From positions 7,402,560-7,466,559 of the forward strand of contig CM046293.1 in NCBI GenBank assembly GCA_025267735.1: a stretch of DNA of 64,000 nucleotides, read 5' to 3'. A model generated the notes under the pieces. That model was not told the DNA's origin. It searched no databases and was given only the letters and a program-made list of their open reading frames with translations. This document shows positions 1-12,899 of this stretch, piece by piece. Each line of letters opens with the position of its first letter. Position 1 is the first letter of the stretch. The stretch is from Mactra quadrangularis. Taxonomy: Eukaryota > Mollusca > Bivalvia > Venerida > Mactridae. A program made the position numbers and the translations under genes.

Positions 1-1394
1 TCGTGAGTATCATGTAACACCTTTTGATGTCGTTTTGACAGTATAAAATATTGTTGTAGAAAAATAACCTCCGCTAAATAGTGTAACAAAGTAGTACTTG
101 TTACAAAATATTGATGATTGTGTAATCTGAGAAAACTATTGATGTGGTCACTTAGTGAAACTTATCTTTCGTTATCCACGCAATCATCTGTCATATGGTA
201 TAAAATACAAGTTCGATTGTAATCTATCCCTTCGTCCTAAATACATGTCTTCTTGTTCAGCCAACACATTGATTTCTGGATAAAATGTTAGAAAATATGG
301 TATAAACACTGTATTAAAAACGTGTTGCATTATTGGACAGTTTGAGTAAGCTTAAATGTATCCATTTTGGTTTAGTAACCTTTTGGTTATATTGCTTTAC
401 ATAATCGGAAAATCGAATTAGTTAGCTAACCCAGTCTGGTTTAAAATAACCCAGGGTTAGCATTTAACCCAGGGTTATTTTAATCAACGTTTATACAATC
501 GGGCGGAGATGTTATTATCTTTATCGCCTTCGGTATACACTTTTACAACGACCGGTATACCAAATACTTTTCCGTCCCTGAAATATGTTACACCAGTTTT
601 AAAGGAACCAATATTGATCATATGATGCTATGCCTGTAGACTCGTATTGTTCAAGACTTGTCCCTCATCAATGTTATACACTAAATGTGACCTACTTCTA
701 GGAATAGCAAGCATGTTTTATCTGTTTTTGGATACTGATCTTTACTTTCCATATACGAGTATATGGTTTTTATCCAATACATGAAATAGTATCAAATTTT
801 AATTGGCTTAAATCAAGATCAACATAAAATATGATAAGGTATTTCATCATTATTACTCTTAAATATTTTGCTCTAAATAAATATTACAATTAAATTCCAA
901 ACATTTCAACTTTCATGCGCTCTTATTGTTTGCGGACAATGCTTATTTCTCAATATGCTTATTCAACTTAATCTAAGTGATAATTTTAATGCATCTTTCT
1001 AATATTTACAATATCGCCGATTTTGCCAAGGTTAGAACGAGTAATTATGCAAATGATGTTTATTTATTATCACCGTTCATGAGATATTTGGGTTCAAAGT
1101 AAGGTTACAAAGCAATATATGTTGTACGTGCACCTTGATATCATTTAAAGAGAATTTACATTTATAAATTCTCCAATCTACGTAAACTGATCTTTTTTAG
1201 ACCGCTATGACATAGGATTTTTTGACATCGAGAAGGTCGACCAATAAATGCGCAGCTTTCATCTAGTCAAACGCTTTCAAGAATCTTGATTTCGTTAAAT
1301 TATTTTAGACCCAGTTTTTCGTGAGCTAAATTGACAGAAGTTTTATTCACATGCTTTGTCTAAACAGTTCTTTGCACATTACCTCAAATAGACG
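1..1394. other. AT-rich DNA without recognisable gene
   Basis: This stretch is AT-rich and broken by stops in all frames. I see no gene, tRNA or mobile-element end in it apart from the hairpin near 443-481. It precedes the point where similarity to the second 5.5 kb unit begins. Confidence 0.5.
443..481. repeat. Imperfect palindrome built on AACCCAGGGTT
   Basis: Two copies of AATAACCCAGGGTTA-like sequence lie head to head, so the segment can fold into a hairpin with a short loop (GCATT region). Each half is itself nearly palindromic (AACCC-A-GGGTT). It may be the remnant of a small foldback element. No target duplication is clear. Confidence 0.5.
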
Positions 1395-1865
1395 ATGTAC
1401 AAAAGAGAAAATGCGTTATGTATTGAATTATCCATTTTAATTACCAAATGTATACAATCCATGATATGTTTTATAACTGACTGATATGAAATACATGTGT
1501 AGTATTTTTATTGATTATTTAGAAAGTAAAGTGGTATTGCTTTCTGTGCTTGTAAAGGTAAATGCAATACGCTATGTCTATCTGAGCTGTACTTATACCA
1601 TTAACGTCTATGTAGAAATATTTGAAATAATCTTGATAAAGTTAATTGATAACATTAATGTTAGTATAATTCTACTTACGTGTGATGACCAAAAGATTAT
1701 ATTGTTCATTGTCCAAGACCATGCAATCTGAAGCTAATTACCTACATTAGTAAGTTTAAACTCATTATAAGCATTTTAATTTCTTTTAAATATTATAGAT
1801 AAAGCCTTAAGACCTCAAATGATAACTGCAGAAATAACAAAGGTACTATTTTAGGAAAGTACATA

Positions 1866-1943
1866 CCGAGGGTTACCCGCAAGACTGTAGTAAGAGCAGT
1901 TCTTTAAAGAACGAGTTACTACAGTCTTGCAGGCAACTCTCGA
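1866..1943. mobile_element. 78 bp miniature inverted-repeat element flanked by TA
   Basis: The left arm starts CCGAGGGTTACCCGCAAGAC and the right arm is its imperfect reverse complement, giving terminal inverted repeats of about 28 bp that cover most of the element. The middle is a small palindrome around TTCTTTAAAGAA. TA dinucleotides flank it at 1864-1865 and 1944-1945. The paralogous site in P2 (near 7465-7478) reads GTACATACATAAAC, exactly what remains if the element and one TA are removed. TA duplication is typical of Tc1/mariner-type MITEs; the family assignment is an inference. Confidence 0.8.
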
Positions 1944-4833
1944 TACATAAACATGAGAATAATGCGTTGATAAGGAATTCATTGACATAAAAATCCACGA
2001 TGATTAAGAAGAGTTATAACATAAAATGTTATATTGGTACATGTACTGATAATTTGTATATTGCATTATCAGACATTCCAGGCGAATTGATAAGTGTAGT
2101 AAAAACCGGTAATACTGATTATGGTTCGAGTGTGTGTGATGATCTGTATAGTTTTTGAAACTGTCCTTGTTCTAAAGACCAAAGCGCTTTGAATTACGGT
2201 CAAATTATGAGAACATTGTTCTCTTCTATAAGTTTTAGAATCGAATGTACTGTTATTCTGTATGTTCCAGAACGATGAAATGTTGTGGTTATTTTTTCGT
2301 ATAATTAATAGTTATAAATCATTTAATAGAAACCTCTGGAAATAAATCGACGACATTATTATGGTTTCTACGAGTAATTATGATACCGCATCATGTTTCA
2401 GTGATATAAGAAAGCATCACGAAACTATTTTTTATGTAAAGATGAACCATATACGCTAGATATTATTAAAAACTAATATTAAAGCTATTTTATCTATGTC
2501 AATTACTTATCGTTTACAAGTCACAAAGTCGTATTAACAGAGATACATAAAGTGTTCACTTTCGAATAGGTTATTTCCATTTTTAATCCAAAGCAAAGCC
2601 ATATAACAATATTGTCACCGTAATTACACCAAGAGATTGTACCCTAAAGTCCTCTGACGTATTTGTCTGACGACATTCTGACAAACAGGAAAATGTCGGG
2701 GCTTCATCCTATTTTATTAATGAGGTTGACATCATGCTTGCGTTAAGACAAACTGTTTCCTCTAATAAAGCATGTATAACAAATACGCGGACTACAGGAA
2801 TGTTCTGTCCAACATCATTTTGTTATAAAAAAAAAACAATTCCATCAAAGGATAGGATAGTTTTTTTCGGTAGATGTCAAATTATCATTATGAATACCGA
2901 ATAACGTAAAGCAAATATTCCAGCGGATTAAAATTGTGTTTTTTTTAAACAAAGTATGCTTTTATTTCAGCTGATACATTTCTGACGATGACAATACTAC
3001 GTGACTGTAAAGTAAAAAATGCAACAGTTTCAAAGAGAAAGCAGTAACATCTGGTTCGACACAGAGTTTTAAAATGCTGTAAGTATTTTAATTCAGGTCA
3101 GAAATGATACCTACGGAATAAATTTTTCCTAATCAAAACAGGACGACGGCTCATCACTGTAGCATGCAAAAAAAGAATTGTTTCCTAAAAAAGCAACAAC
3201 CTTGTATTGCAGATGTGATGCGCAACAAATAGTACACACTTATTTGTATAGCCTCGAGTGGATATCATGTAAATCTGACTAGAATAAAAAGACCTCAAGC
3301 TCTAAATACTTTGAGTCGAGGTTGATTTTGCATTGTTTGCTGCTTTAATCCGTTGCATTTATATGTCATAGTCACATGGTATTGCCACCATGTTTTGGTG
3401 GTTTTGAACATTTCAAACTCAGCTAATAAAGCACAAAAAATAGTCAATGTCTGGTCGTATAAATGTTTAATAAAGATAAAAGAACATTGCTATGCAAGAA
3501 AACAAATAACAGCTCTATCAATTATGTTTAATTATTTATCATATTTTGTTATTTAATGTCATTGTTTTAATTATCTGTAAAATGAAAGCAATGCTGCAAC
3601 TAACTTGCATAACGACATTGTTTAGGAAAACCAGCTTAATCAGCATTTTACTGAAATAAACCTGACATAAATACATTCTTGTAGTTATAATTTCCACGAC
3701 TTGCCTGACGACCGTATATATATCAGGAATAACGTTTTACATGATGCTCTGGTTCTTTGTATGCTTATCCTTTGTATTAATGAGCATTGTTGTTTACCTT
3801 CATTTGATCAAATAAACGTTTTTGTCATAACATTTTTTCACGAAAGAGAATTTTAGATTTAGGATAAAATGATATATACTTTATATGATACCCCCACTAC
3901 ATATCGGTCGTAAATCTAATTGCTGGCTTACCAGTGAAGAATCACAAACCATTGCTCTAAATTTGTGATTGCCGGAAGATTTCTTAACTAAAGTCTAATC
4001 AAGCTTCAGGAATGCAATATTCAACATGCATTCGATACATAATAAATCTTAGAAGTCATTATTAAGTCATTCTTTGTGATTCCGACTTAGTAGTTTTACA
4101 AATAACGTTATGATTGTGTATGCATTAGATAAATTGATCATCGTAATCTTAAACACAGGCGATCTTCGTCTATGGCTCTTATACATATATAGAGAGAGAA
4201 AGGTACACAACTTTTTCAGACAAAAATCACCCTAACTTATTATTGTCTTCATGTACGCTTTAAATATCACCAATACACACAAAAAATATAATGATTAATC
4301 TACATAAAAATAAGCTAACATGCTTCAAAAACTTTACATGAACCTTAATATTATGTAATGACATGCTGACCGATTGAGATAATCGCCTTCTTCTACCTAA
4401 TTTATCAAACCATGACGCTTTCCATGTTTGGTCCAGTCACTAACTGAATTAAACAAAAACATAATTGCGTACTTAAAGAATCCCTTTATTACTATAGTTG
4501 ACGTTAAACGTAAAAAACCGTAAAAATTTTGTGAATAAAAAATGCATAACGGTTCTTATTTGAAAATAATAAAAATTTTGCTGTAGCACATATGCCAAAA
4601 TCAACTGTGAGGTTTACTATAACTATAGATAGTCTTTACCAGTATAACTGACGTTATGGTAATCTAAAGCATTTTCGAAATGTCCATCCTGGTCAAATGA
4701 AAGAAAATTTTGAGGCCATATTATTGGTTAATAATGAGATTGTAGTCACTAAAAAGTATTTAATCAGCTATTGTCATAGATATAATGCACTTCAGCAAAA
4801 TAAATCTGGGAAATAACGTTAGAAATACTATAC

Positions 4834-5252
4834 GATGAAATTTGTGTTGACATTTTCTGGTACAAAATGAATAGAATTGCCAGTCTCAACTACTGACAGG
4901 TCTCTATGGCAAGTTTAGCTTAGATATTGACATTTAAAGACAATAATCTTCATTCCAGATTGCAGACTTGAAAATATGTCAAAAAGAATTTCAATAAAGT
5001 CTGCTATTCAAAATATTTCTTATACCATTCATCGATGTCACACTTGAAGATTTAATCATTATAATGAGTTGACTTCTGAACGGAAATACTCCCGTCGTCG
5101 ATTATAAATTATGTACCGTTTGGGGCTATGTGTCAATTTTGATAGAAACATTAAGCATAGTCTAGCCATTTATATCAAATCAAAACCTTATAGTGTAATT
5201 ATTTCACGATTTAGGCGAGATTTAACGCCAGACACAATTTCCGGAATTTAAC
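4834..5252 (+). repeat. Highly conserved block shared by P1 and P2, with a 46-codon open frame
   Basis: This ~420 bp block differs from its partner at 12059-12477 at only a couple of dozen positions by eye, while flanking DNA is clearly more diverged. It contains an AATAAA near 4993. An open frame starting at ATG 5111 runs 46 codons to TAA 5249-5251; the partner shares the same frame and stop and is open further upstream (12294-12476, TTG start). The shared peptide includes VNFDRNIKHSL and ends RDLxPDTISGI. I do not recognise it. Conversion, recent transposition and constraint are all possible. Confidence 0.5.
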
Positions 5253-5567
5253 ACTTTAAAGTTTGAAACTGAAGTATAATTTGCGTGATGGCATAACTAA
5301 TCTGAATTAACAAGAAAAGCCTCGTTTCTCGACGGTTCTGTAAAATTCAGTTTCCTTTTCTTTTAAATTTACCCTAATTATCAAATTTACGTTAATTATC
5401 CAATATTTGTAAAGCCAAAATATTCGTGTTCCTATTTGCTTAGATGATAATTGATATTAATTGCTGTTTAAAATAATACTTTTTCGAATTGCATTGAGTG
5501 CATGTTTAAATATATTAATTCGACTAAATAAGTATTGGCATTACAATAAGAAACATTTCAAAAGAAT

Positions 5568-5576
5568 TATCAAGAT
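5568..5576. repeat. Target-site duplication TATCAAGAT (left)
   Basis: TATCAAGAT occurs here and again at 6261-6269, exactly bracketing a segment absent from the paralogous position in P2 (about 12773-12782). Confidence 0.8.
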
Positions 5577-6260
5577 CAATCTGATTTAAACCTGATCTGA
5601 AAATTTCCTATTCGCTGGTTTAGATCTGGCCGTTTTCTAACGAGGGTCACGTTCATGTAACCTTTTTCTCATTATAATATTTATGACGAAATCGTTGTTT
5701 AGAACTTGTTTACATCGTCTACGTCACGCAATTTTAAATGAGCCGTCTAATCGCAGACTGTTATTAAAACCGCTGCCATATTAGCTCGCAAACCTTGCTC
5801 TAATAATGTAACACAATGGCTCGTTGCCAGAAGAATATAGAGCTCTGTAGTGGTTATTTGACCAATGAGGACGTGACTGATTACCACGTGATCATTGAAA
5901 CGGTCTAGTGGCCCGCAGCGTAAGTTAGTTCGGGGAGTTGCTGTCTAGCTCCAGGAGAGAGTGGACGTGTTTTTGTTAATATGTTAGCCAGTTATACATG
6001 TATCAATATGACGTTGTTAAGCTATGATGTGTTAGTTGTTATATTGTTGGTCATTTTAAAATACCGAATTATGTGGACAGTGGACAGGTAGTACCACAAA
6101 AATAGAAATGACGAAATCAAAATGCTATTAATAGTGTTTCGTCTAGATGAAAGCTAAGCATTGATTGGTCTACATAATGGTGATTTCGACGTCACCCTCC
6201 TGTAAAATCTTAGAGATCCTGTACGAAAACGCTCCACAGGATATCTGTTTACGGATATTG
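5577..6260. mobile_element. 684 bp inserted element with 9 bp target duplication (family M, long form)
   Basis: The sequence is present in P1 and absent from P2, where ATTTCAAGATAATTGTTAAG runs straight through. A 9 bp direct repeat flanks it. The ends share only CAAT and a nearby TAAAC as a weak inverted repeat. A second, shorter copy lies at 23332-23723 with its own target duplication. The two share the outer parts (GAGGGTCACGTTCA, TTTACATCGTCTACGTCACG, CAGGATATCTGTTTAC). This copy has about 270 bp more in the middle (near 5810-6095), including CCAATGAGGACGTG and ACCACGTGATC. No protein is encoded. A 9-10 bp duplication fits Mutator-like non-autonomous elements, but the family is an inference. 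Confidence 0.8.
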
Positions 6261-6269
6261 TATCAAGAT
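6261..6269. repeat. Target-site duplication TATCAAGAT (right)
   Basis: This is the right-hand partner of 5568-5576. Confidence 0.8.
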
Positions 6270-6379
6270 AAACACATAGTATCTAAAACATGTTTGTGTT
6301 CCTTATACAAAAACAACTCTCCCTGTCAACATCAATTGTAACAATGATTTATTTGAATGTGACATCAAACTGATTTTTT

Positions 6380-6563
6380 CTAAAATTTCAAATAGATTAA
6401 GAGTTTTCAAAAAAGGTTAAAACGCGGTTTAAAGTCTGTTCTATATAAAAGTTCAGCTGACTTTGCAAGTTTTAACGATAACCCCTGATCATTGAAATCA
6501 CCTTTCTGGTGATTCTTCAAAATTTCTAGCTTAATGAAAGTAGCACAGCCCCTAGTGGGTTTC
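6380..6563 (-). pseudogene. Possible old coding fragment, P1 copy
   Basis: On the minus strand this stretch gives an open frame whose peptide (DSKPTRG ... LKNHQKGDFNDQGLS ... KSAEL ... FKPRFNLF) parallels the minus-strand frame at 12900-13091 (DSKPTRG ... LKNLQKGDLNDLGLS ... KSAEH ... FKPLFNFL). One length difference between them is 9 bases, a multiple of three. I do not recognise the protein. Many substitutions change residues, so simple homology of duplicated non-coding DNA explains it as well as past coding does. The small palindrome AATCACC-TTTCT-GGTGATT lies inside it. Confidence 0.2.
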
Positions 6564-6570
6564 GAATCCA

Positions 6571-6969
6571 AACCTCTCAATCCCTAAGCTAACGTCCCAC
6601 ACTGTTTTAACAATCTGGTATAATTTTAGGTTATATCTTAAAATCATATAAAGTGAATAGTAAAAACTCTGTACGAATAGTTTGTTCAAACATTCTGTTA
6701 AATGTGCTGTGTTTATTGTACTTGTCGGTGCATTAGTTACATTTTAAAAAAGGCAAGTACCCAGTATGTGTTAGACAAGTGAAATGATATATTTCGTCAT
6801 ATGACATATGGCAAAAAAAGTCCAGAGAAATTACTGTTATTGTACTCAAATTACAAAATGAGGTAATTTCAAAGATAATTAAGGGTTGCTCTTAAATAAA
6901 ATGAAGCAGAGTACGTATATATTTTAGATATTGTTATCATGTGTATTAAAAATTTAATAACGTTCGCAG
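6571..6969. other. AT-rich spacer between P1 and P2
   Basis: No open frame, tRNA-like sequence or inverted repeat stands out. Similarity between the two units fades at both edges. Confidence 0.4.
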
Positions 6970-9900
6970 TGTGCACTGAAAAAATAGAAAATATGTTATC
7001 TAGATTACAGAATTATCCATTCTAATTACGAAATTAATTTAACCGAGTACATGTTTTATAATTAACTGATATCAAATAGTATTAAACAGTTCTTTTAGTT
7101 GATGAAGTAGAAGTGGTATTGCTTTTTGCACTTGTAAAGATATATGCAATATCTAAGCTGTACTTATGCCACTGATGTCTATGATGATTTTGTAGAATTA
7201 TCAGCGATAGTCTTAATAATGATGATTGAGAACATCAATGTTAGTATAACTCTATTAATGTGTAGAAATCATTCGATAATGATGTTCATTATTATCCAAG
7301 ACCATGCAATCGGAAGCTAATTTCCTACATAAGTTAGCTATAAATCATTATGCATGTCTTGGTTTCTTTGAAGTGTGGTTAGATAAAGCCTTTAGACTTC
7401 ATATGACATATAACAATAAAAATTACAATACTGAAAAAAAGAACTAATAATACAATTTTAGACTAGTACATACATAAACATGAAAACATTACATCATTGA
7501 TTACGTAATCATTGACATAAAAGTATATGATATCGTGATTGAAAAAAGTTATAACATAAAGGTAATTTCATTACTGACGTCTTTATATTGCCTAATTAGA
7601 CAATCCAGGTGAACTGAAAAGCGTAAAAACCGGTAATGGTGATAATGTTTTTTTTCTTTTTTTGTGTTTGGAGATATAGCATTTTCTTCCCTGTTCAAAT
7701 AATTTGTAATAAGTACTGCGCTTTTGCGATTCATAACAATACTATATTGCACCATGTCCAGGACTTTGGGCATTTAATGTGTTTTTATTTCTGTAAAAAA
7801 TGTGAGATAGAGTATAATAGCACTAGAATTTTTTTCTTTGACGTCATAATCTATATCTGGATGATCTTTGATTATACAGGTTGCACTCCTGATTGAAGAT
7901 ATATCAAAATCTAATTTTTGAACAAAATGGAGATAATGCACTTGGGTTCTAAACCGACGACATTGAATACGCATGCGCACAAAATTTAAGCTTGTTAATT
8001 AATGCTGTGTTATACATTCCACAAGTATTTTCGATATCTCATTCTATTTTAGTGATATAGGAAAGCATCACGTTACCAGAATTTATGTAAATATGAACTA
8101 TATACACTAGAGATTAATAAAACGAATATGGAATCTGTTTTATCTATGTTAATTATTTATTCATTGTTTACACGTCACAAAGTTTCATTAACAGAATAAC
8201 ATTAAGTGCCTACTTTCTAATTGGTTACTTCCATTTCTAATCTAAAGCAAAGCCATATAACAATATGGTCATGGTAATTACATCACCAGATCTTTCCCTT
8301 AAACCTCTGACGTACTTGTCTGACGACATTTTGACATACAGGAAAATATCGGGGATTCATCCTATTTATTAATGAGGTTGACATCGTGCTGGTGTTAAGA
8401 CAAACTGTTTCCTCTAATAAAGCACGTATAACAAATACGCCGACTATAGGAATGTTCTGGTCAATATCATTTTGTTATACATGTATGATAAAACAAACGA
8501 TATAATAAACTAAAGGATATGATTGTTTTTCTTAGTTGATGTCAAATTATCATTCTTAATACCAAATAACGTAAAGTAAATATTCCAGCGGGTTAAAATT
8601 GTGTTTTTTTTTTTTCAAAACAAAGCATGTTTTTATTTCTGCTGGTACATTTCTGACGATGGCAATACCGCGTGACTATGAACGTTTTATACCTTTTGCA
8701 AACACACAAAAAGAACCTAACAAATGTTTTCCTATTCAAAAAGGACAAAGACTTGTCGCTGTAGCATGCTGAAAAAGTCTAGGGTGTTAGCACAAAAGCA
8801 TAAATTTGCCATTGGAGATGTGGTGCGCGGCAGATAATACACACTTTTCTGCTTTCTGACAAAAATTAAAATTTTACAGCTTTTTCATACGTTGAGCCGA
8901 AACGGATATTTCTCTGTTTTCTGCTGCAACCCGTAGCATTTTGATGTCATATTCGCGTGATATTGCCACATTGTTTATGTGGTTTTATATATTTCAAACT
9001 CGGTAAAAATAATAAAACATATTCAATGACAATGTCTGGTTGCATACGTGATAAACAAGGGTTTTAGCATATTGCTATATTTAATGTCATTGTTCTAATT
9101 ATCTGTAAAATAAAAGCAATTCATGAATTGTTGTAACTAACGTGTACAACGACATCATTTAGGTAAACCAGCTTTATCAGCATTTTTACTGAAATAAACC
9201 TAGGTAAACTTAAGTAGGAGACATTTTTGTGGTTATTATTATTACGTCTTGTCTGGCGACCGTATAAAAGTCAGAAATAACGTTTTAAATGATGCTCTGG
9301 TTCTTTGAATGATTATCTTTTGTATTAATGAGCATTGTTGTTTACCTTCATTTGATCAAATAAACGTTTTTGTCATAACATTGCCTTTTCGCGAAACAGA
9401 ATTTAAGATTTAGGATAAAATGATATACACTTTATATCACTACCCCCACTACATTATTCGTCGTGAATCTAATCGCTGGGTTACCAGTGAAGAATCACAA
9501 AACATTCATCTTATATTGTGAATGCCGGAAGAATTCTTAACTATAGTCTAATCAAGCTGCAGGAATGCAATATTTAACATGCATTCGATACATACAAAAT
9601 CTTAGAAGTCATAATGATGTCATTCTTTATGACTCCCACTTATTAGTTCTGTAAGCAACGTTATGTTTGTGTGTGTATTTTCTCTCTAGATAAATTGATC
9701 ATCGTAATCTTTAATACCAAAATTGACGTTATATGGTCTTTTTCTGTTTAACCGACTTCTTGGTATTTTCTTAATGCGTGGGTCTAGATACTGGCATACA
9801 TCACCCATAAAGCTAGACTTCGTGAGCTAATCTCCTGTTTTTTAAAATCAAACTGTAATATTGTCGCTTTTTGGGTATGAGTTATTTTTCTTGTTATACA

Positions 9901-10039
9901 TACTTATGACCTTGGTGCAAACAGCAACATGCGGAGTTATACTATAGTAAACAGTTTGGTCCGGTCACTAACTGAAATAAAGCAACAAACATTATTGCGT
10001 ACTTTAATGAATCCCTTAATTTCTATAGCTGACATAAAA

Positions 10040-10298
10040 CTAACAAACCAGTTATCAACACATTATATACGTCACAACACAACAGTCAGTCAACCTACCT
10101 ATCGTTTCAGAAGCAGCTTTATCTCTGGATTTATTTGACAACTCCCATACATGAGTAAGAATCACTGGTAGGATGGAGAGTTGCCTTAGAAATTATTTCA
10201 TAACCAAGCTCCGCGAAAGAATGCCTGCCCGGGACTCGAGTTTACGAAACCTCTGTCAGAAGACTTTTGTGCCACCGACTTAGATAGCCGAAGGCTTA
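10040..10298 (-). mobile_element. Decayed tRNA-derived SINE (family S1), minus strand
   Basis: The body matches the better copies at 54708-55004 and 61741-62053: AGTCAGTCAACCTAC, TCTCTGGATTTA, CACTGGTAGGATGGAGAG, and ACCAAGCTCCGCGAAAGAATGC are recognisable in order. The tRNA-like head (about 10215-10298) is degenerate, with a damaged B box and A box. No target duplication or AAAC tail is obvious, so this is an old copy. Confidence 0.75.
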
Positions 10299-11640
10299 AC
10301 AAATAAGTTACACGAAGTCCCAAATTTAATTTGTCTTCGTGCCAGCTATGAAAAGTATAAGTTATATAAGTTTATTTAAACATATTTCAACGATTACTAA
10401 CATAAATTAACGCAGAATTAAATAGAAATGCAGCATTCTTAGAAATTATACAAAAAACAAACAAATTTACTCAACTCTCAGCTGGAAGTTATAACATCAG
10501 GTAAAGTCTCATATAACATTACTAAAATAATATCCCCATTATTTTTCAGATAATTATTCAGCAATGGTTCTTAATTGATTTTCTCTAAAACATTTTAATA
10601 CCTTATAAATTACAATGTTATGATACTTAAATGATTGACAAGTACCAGAAACATAAAACCTGATAACAAGGTATAATTTGTCCACTCACTTCAGAATAAT
10701 TGTTTAATGACTCTAGTAGTAGAGTAAGAGGATACAAATGAGAATATAGTTTGTTTAATAATTTCATTGAAACCCTTCTTGGTCCAGTTTAAACGAGATA
10801 AAACTTGTTTTCAAAGCAAACTTGAAATAAAGGTCGTCTAACAAGAGCAATTCAATGACCCTGCTATCAATGACGGTGAAATATAACCTCTTTACTAAGG
10901 CCCATCTAATTGCAGTATTCGACGATATGGTACACGGTAGAATGTAGTGCGGCGTATAAAGACAGAATCGTTGTGTTTTCGTTTTTTTTTTATTCAATCA
11001 ATATTAAATTGTAGAATAACTTATGACGTATAACTATAGAAATAATAATCCATAGATACAAAATACTTTTACGACACAATAGGTACAGATACACAGTCGC
11101 ATCATATATTCTACTTTCGTTTTCAAAGGCTGTTTAAAGTTCAACTGATGAAAACATGTAAGGATGGAGATAAAACTTCTGCTTTAGAATTTAGTTTAAC
11201 TTTCATAATTGGCTAATAAGTGAAAAGATTTGAATGAATGTAAACATTGCCATGTGTTTCCAGGTAAATAAACATTTTACCCATGCTGCTTAGCGTCTCA
11301 GTATAAGGGTCAATAAGACTCTTTGTGTACAAAACGATTAAAGGACGACACACATTTCAAAGTGCTTACATTCATACGCGCAAATACTAGTACTTACCAT
11401 ACACTTTAGAGTTCAAATACAGAATTTGGAATTAATTTTACATGTCATGTGCTCGCTATGTTTATTTTGCTTGCAACTTAGGTCTAAAAAACGAACACGC
11501 CATGCGCAGCCAGATTAAGCGCAACGATATGATGTTAGTTTAACACCTACGCGTGAAAACATATTCCATTGTTAATCGATATCGGACAGTATTAATATTT
11601 TTCTATGTTAGGCCAATGTCTGGGCAGCCGTTATAACGCT
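10299..11640. other. P2-specific AT-rich segment
   Basis: This segment is absent from the matching place in P1. It contains no convincing coding frame; the 77-codon minus frame at 10764-10997 has no recognisable motif. I see no terminal repeats that would define it as one element. Confidence 0.4.
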
Positions 11641-12058
11641 TTGACTCTGTAATGACATGCTGACTGATTGAGATATTCGTCTTCTTCAACTTGATTTATT
11701 ATCAAATCGTGACGCTTTCCAAGTTAAGTTTGTGGATTAAATGCGTAACAGTTCTTATTTAAAAGTAATTTAGATTTTGTTGTACCACATATGTCAAACC
11801 AACTGTGAGGTTAACTATAACTATAAACTAAAATTCCCGATAGATAGTCTTGACCAGTATAACTGACGATAAGTTAATCAAAAGCGTTAAAGAATGTTCA
11901 GCTTGGTCTATCGGAAGAACATTTTGAGGCCATTTTATCGGTTAATAATAAGATAGTGGTCACTAAAAGAGTATTTCAATCAGCTTTTGCCAGAGATAAA
12001 TGTATAATGTTACCTCAGCGGAATATGTCTGGGTAATATTACGTAAGAAATACTATTC

Positions 12059-12477
12059 GATGAAATTTGTGTTGACATTTTCTGGTACAGAATAAATAGA
12101 ATTGCCAGTCTCAACTACTGACAGGTCTCTATGGCAAGATTAGCTTAGGTATTGACATTTAAAGACAATAATCTTCATTCTAGATTGCAGACTTGAAATC
12201 ATGTCAAAAAGAATTTCAATAAAGTCTGCTATTCAAAATATTTCTTATACCATTCGTCGATGTCACACTTGAAGATTTAGTCATTATTATGAGTTGACAT
12301 TTGAACGGAAATACTCCCGTCGAGGTTTTCAAATTATTTACCGTTTGGGGCTATGTGTCAATTTTGATAGAAACATTAAGCATAGTCTAGTCGTACATAT
12401 AAAATTAAAACCTTATAATGTAATTATTTCACGATTTAGGCGAGATTTATCGCCAGACACAATTTCCGGAATTTAAC
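12059..12477 (+). repeat. Highly conserved block, P2 partner of 4834-5252
   Basis: This is the P2 copy of the slowly diverging block. The open frame 12294-12476 (60 codons) begins at TTG, not ATG, and ends at the same TAA as the 46-codon frame in P1. In P1 the upstream part of the frame is closed by a TAA. The conserved AATAAA lies near 12220. Coding status is unproven. Confidence 0.5.
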
Positions 12478-12899
12478 GCTTTTAAGTTTGAAATTGAAGT
12501 ATAATTTGCGTGATGACATAACTAATCTGAATTATCAAGAAAAACCTCGTTTCTCGACGTTTCTGTACAATTCAATATTCTTTTCTTTCAATTTTACGTT
12601 GATTATCCAATATTTGTAAAGCCAAATTATTCGTGTTCCCATTCGCTTAGATGATAATTGATATCAATTGCAGTTTAAAATAATACTATTTCGAATTGCA
12701 TTATGTGCATATTTGAATATATTAATTCGACAAAATAAGTCTTAGCATTACAATAAGAAACATTTCAAGATAATTGTTAAGAAAAACATAAAGTATTTTA
12801 TACATTCTTTGTGTTTTTCTATCAAAAACAACATTTCTTGTCAACATCAATTGTCTTAATAATTCATTTGAATGTGACACCAAACTGTTTTCTGAAATT

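Larger units (their letters stand above)
1395..6570. repeat. Tandem unit P1 (copy 1 of a ~5.5 kb duplicated segment)
   Basis: This segment is collinear with 6970-13095. Matching landmarks include the blocks at 2700-2830 and 8360-8490 (ATGAGGTTGACATC then GACAAACTGTTTCCTC), 3780-3830 and 9330-9380 (GAGCATTGTTGTTTACCTTC), 4834-5252 and 12059-12477, and the closing CCCCTAGTGGGTTTCGAATC at about 6550 and 13070. Divergence is uneven: some blocks are almost identical and others hard to align. P1 differs from P2 by two clean insertions, at 1866-1943 and 5577-6260. I see no convincing gene in it. The boundaries are approximate because similarity fades gradually. Confidence 0.85.
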
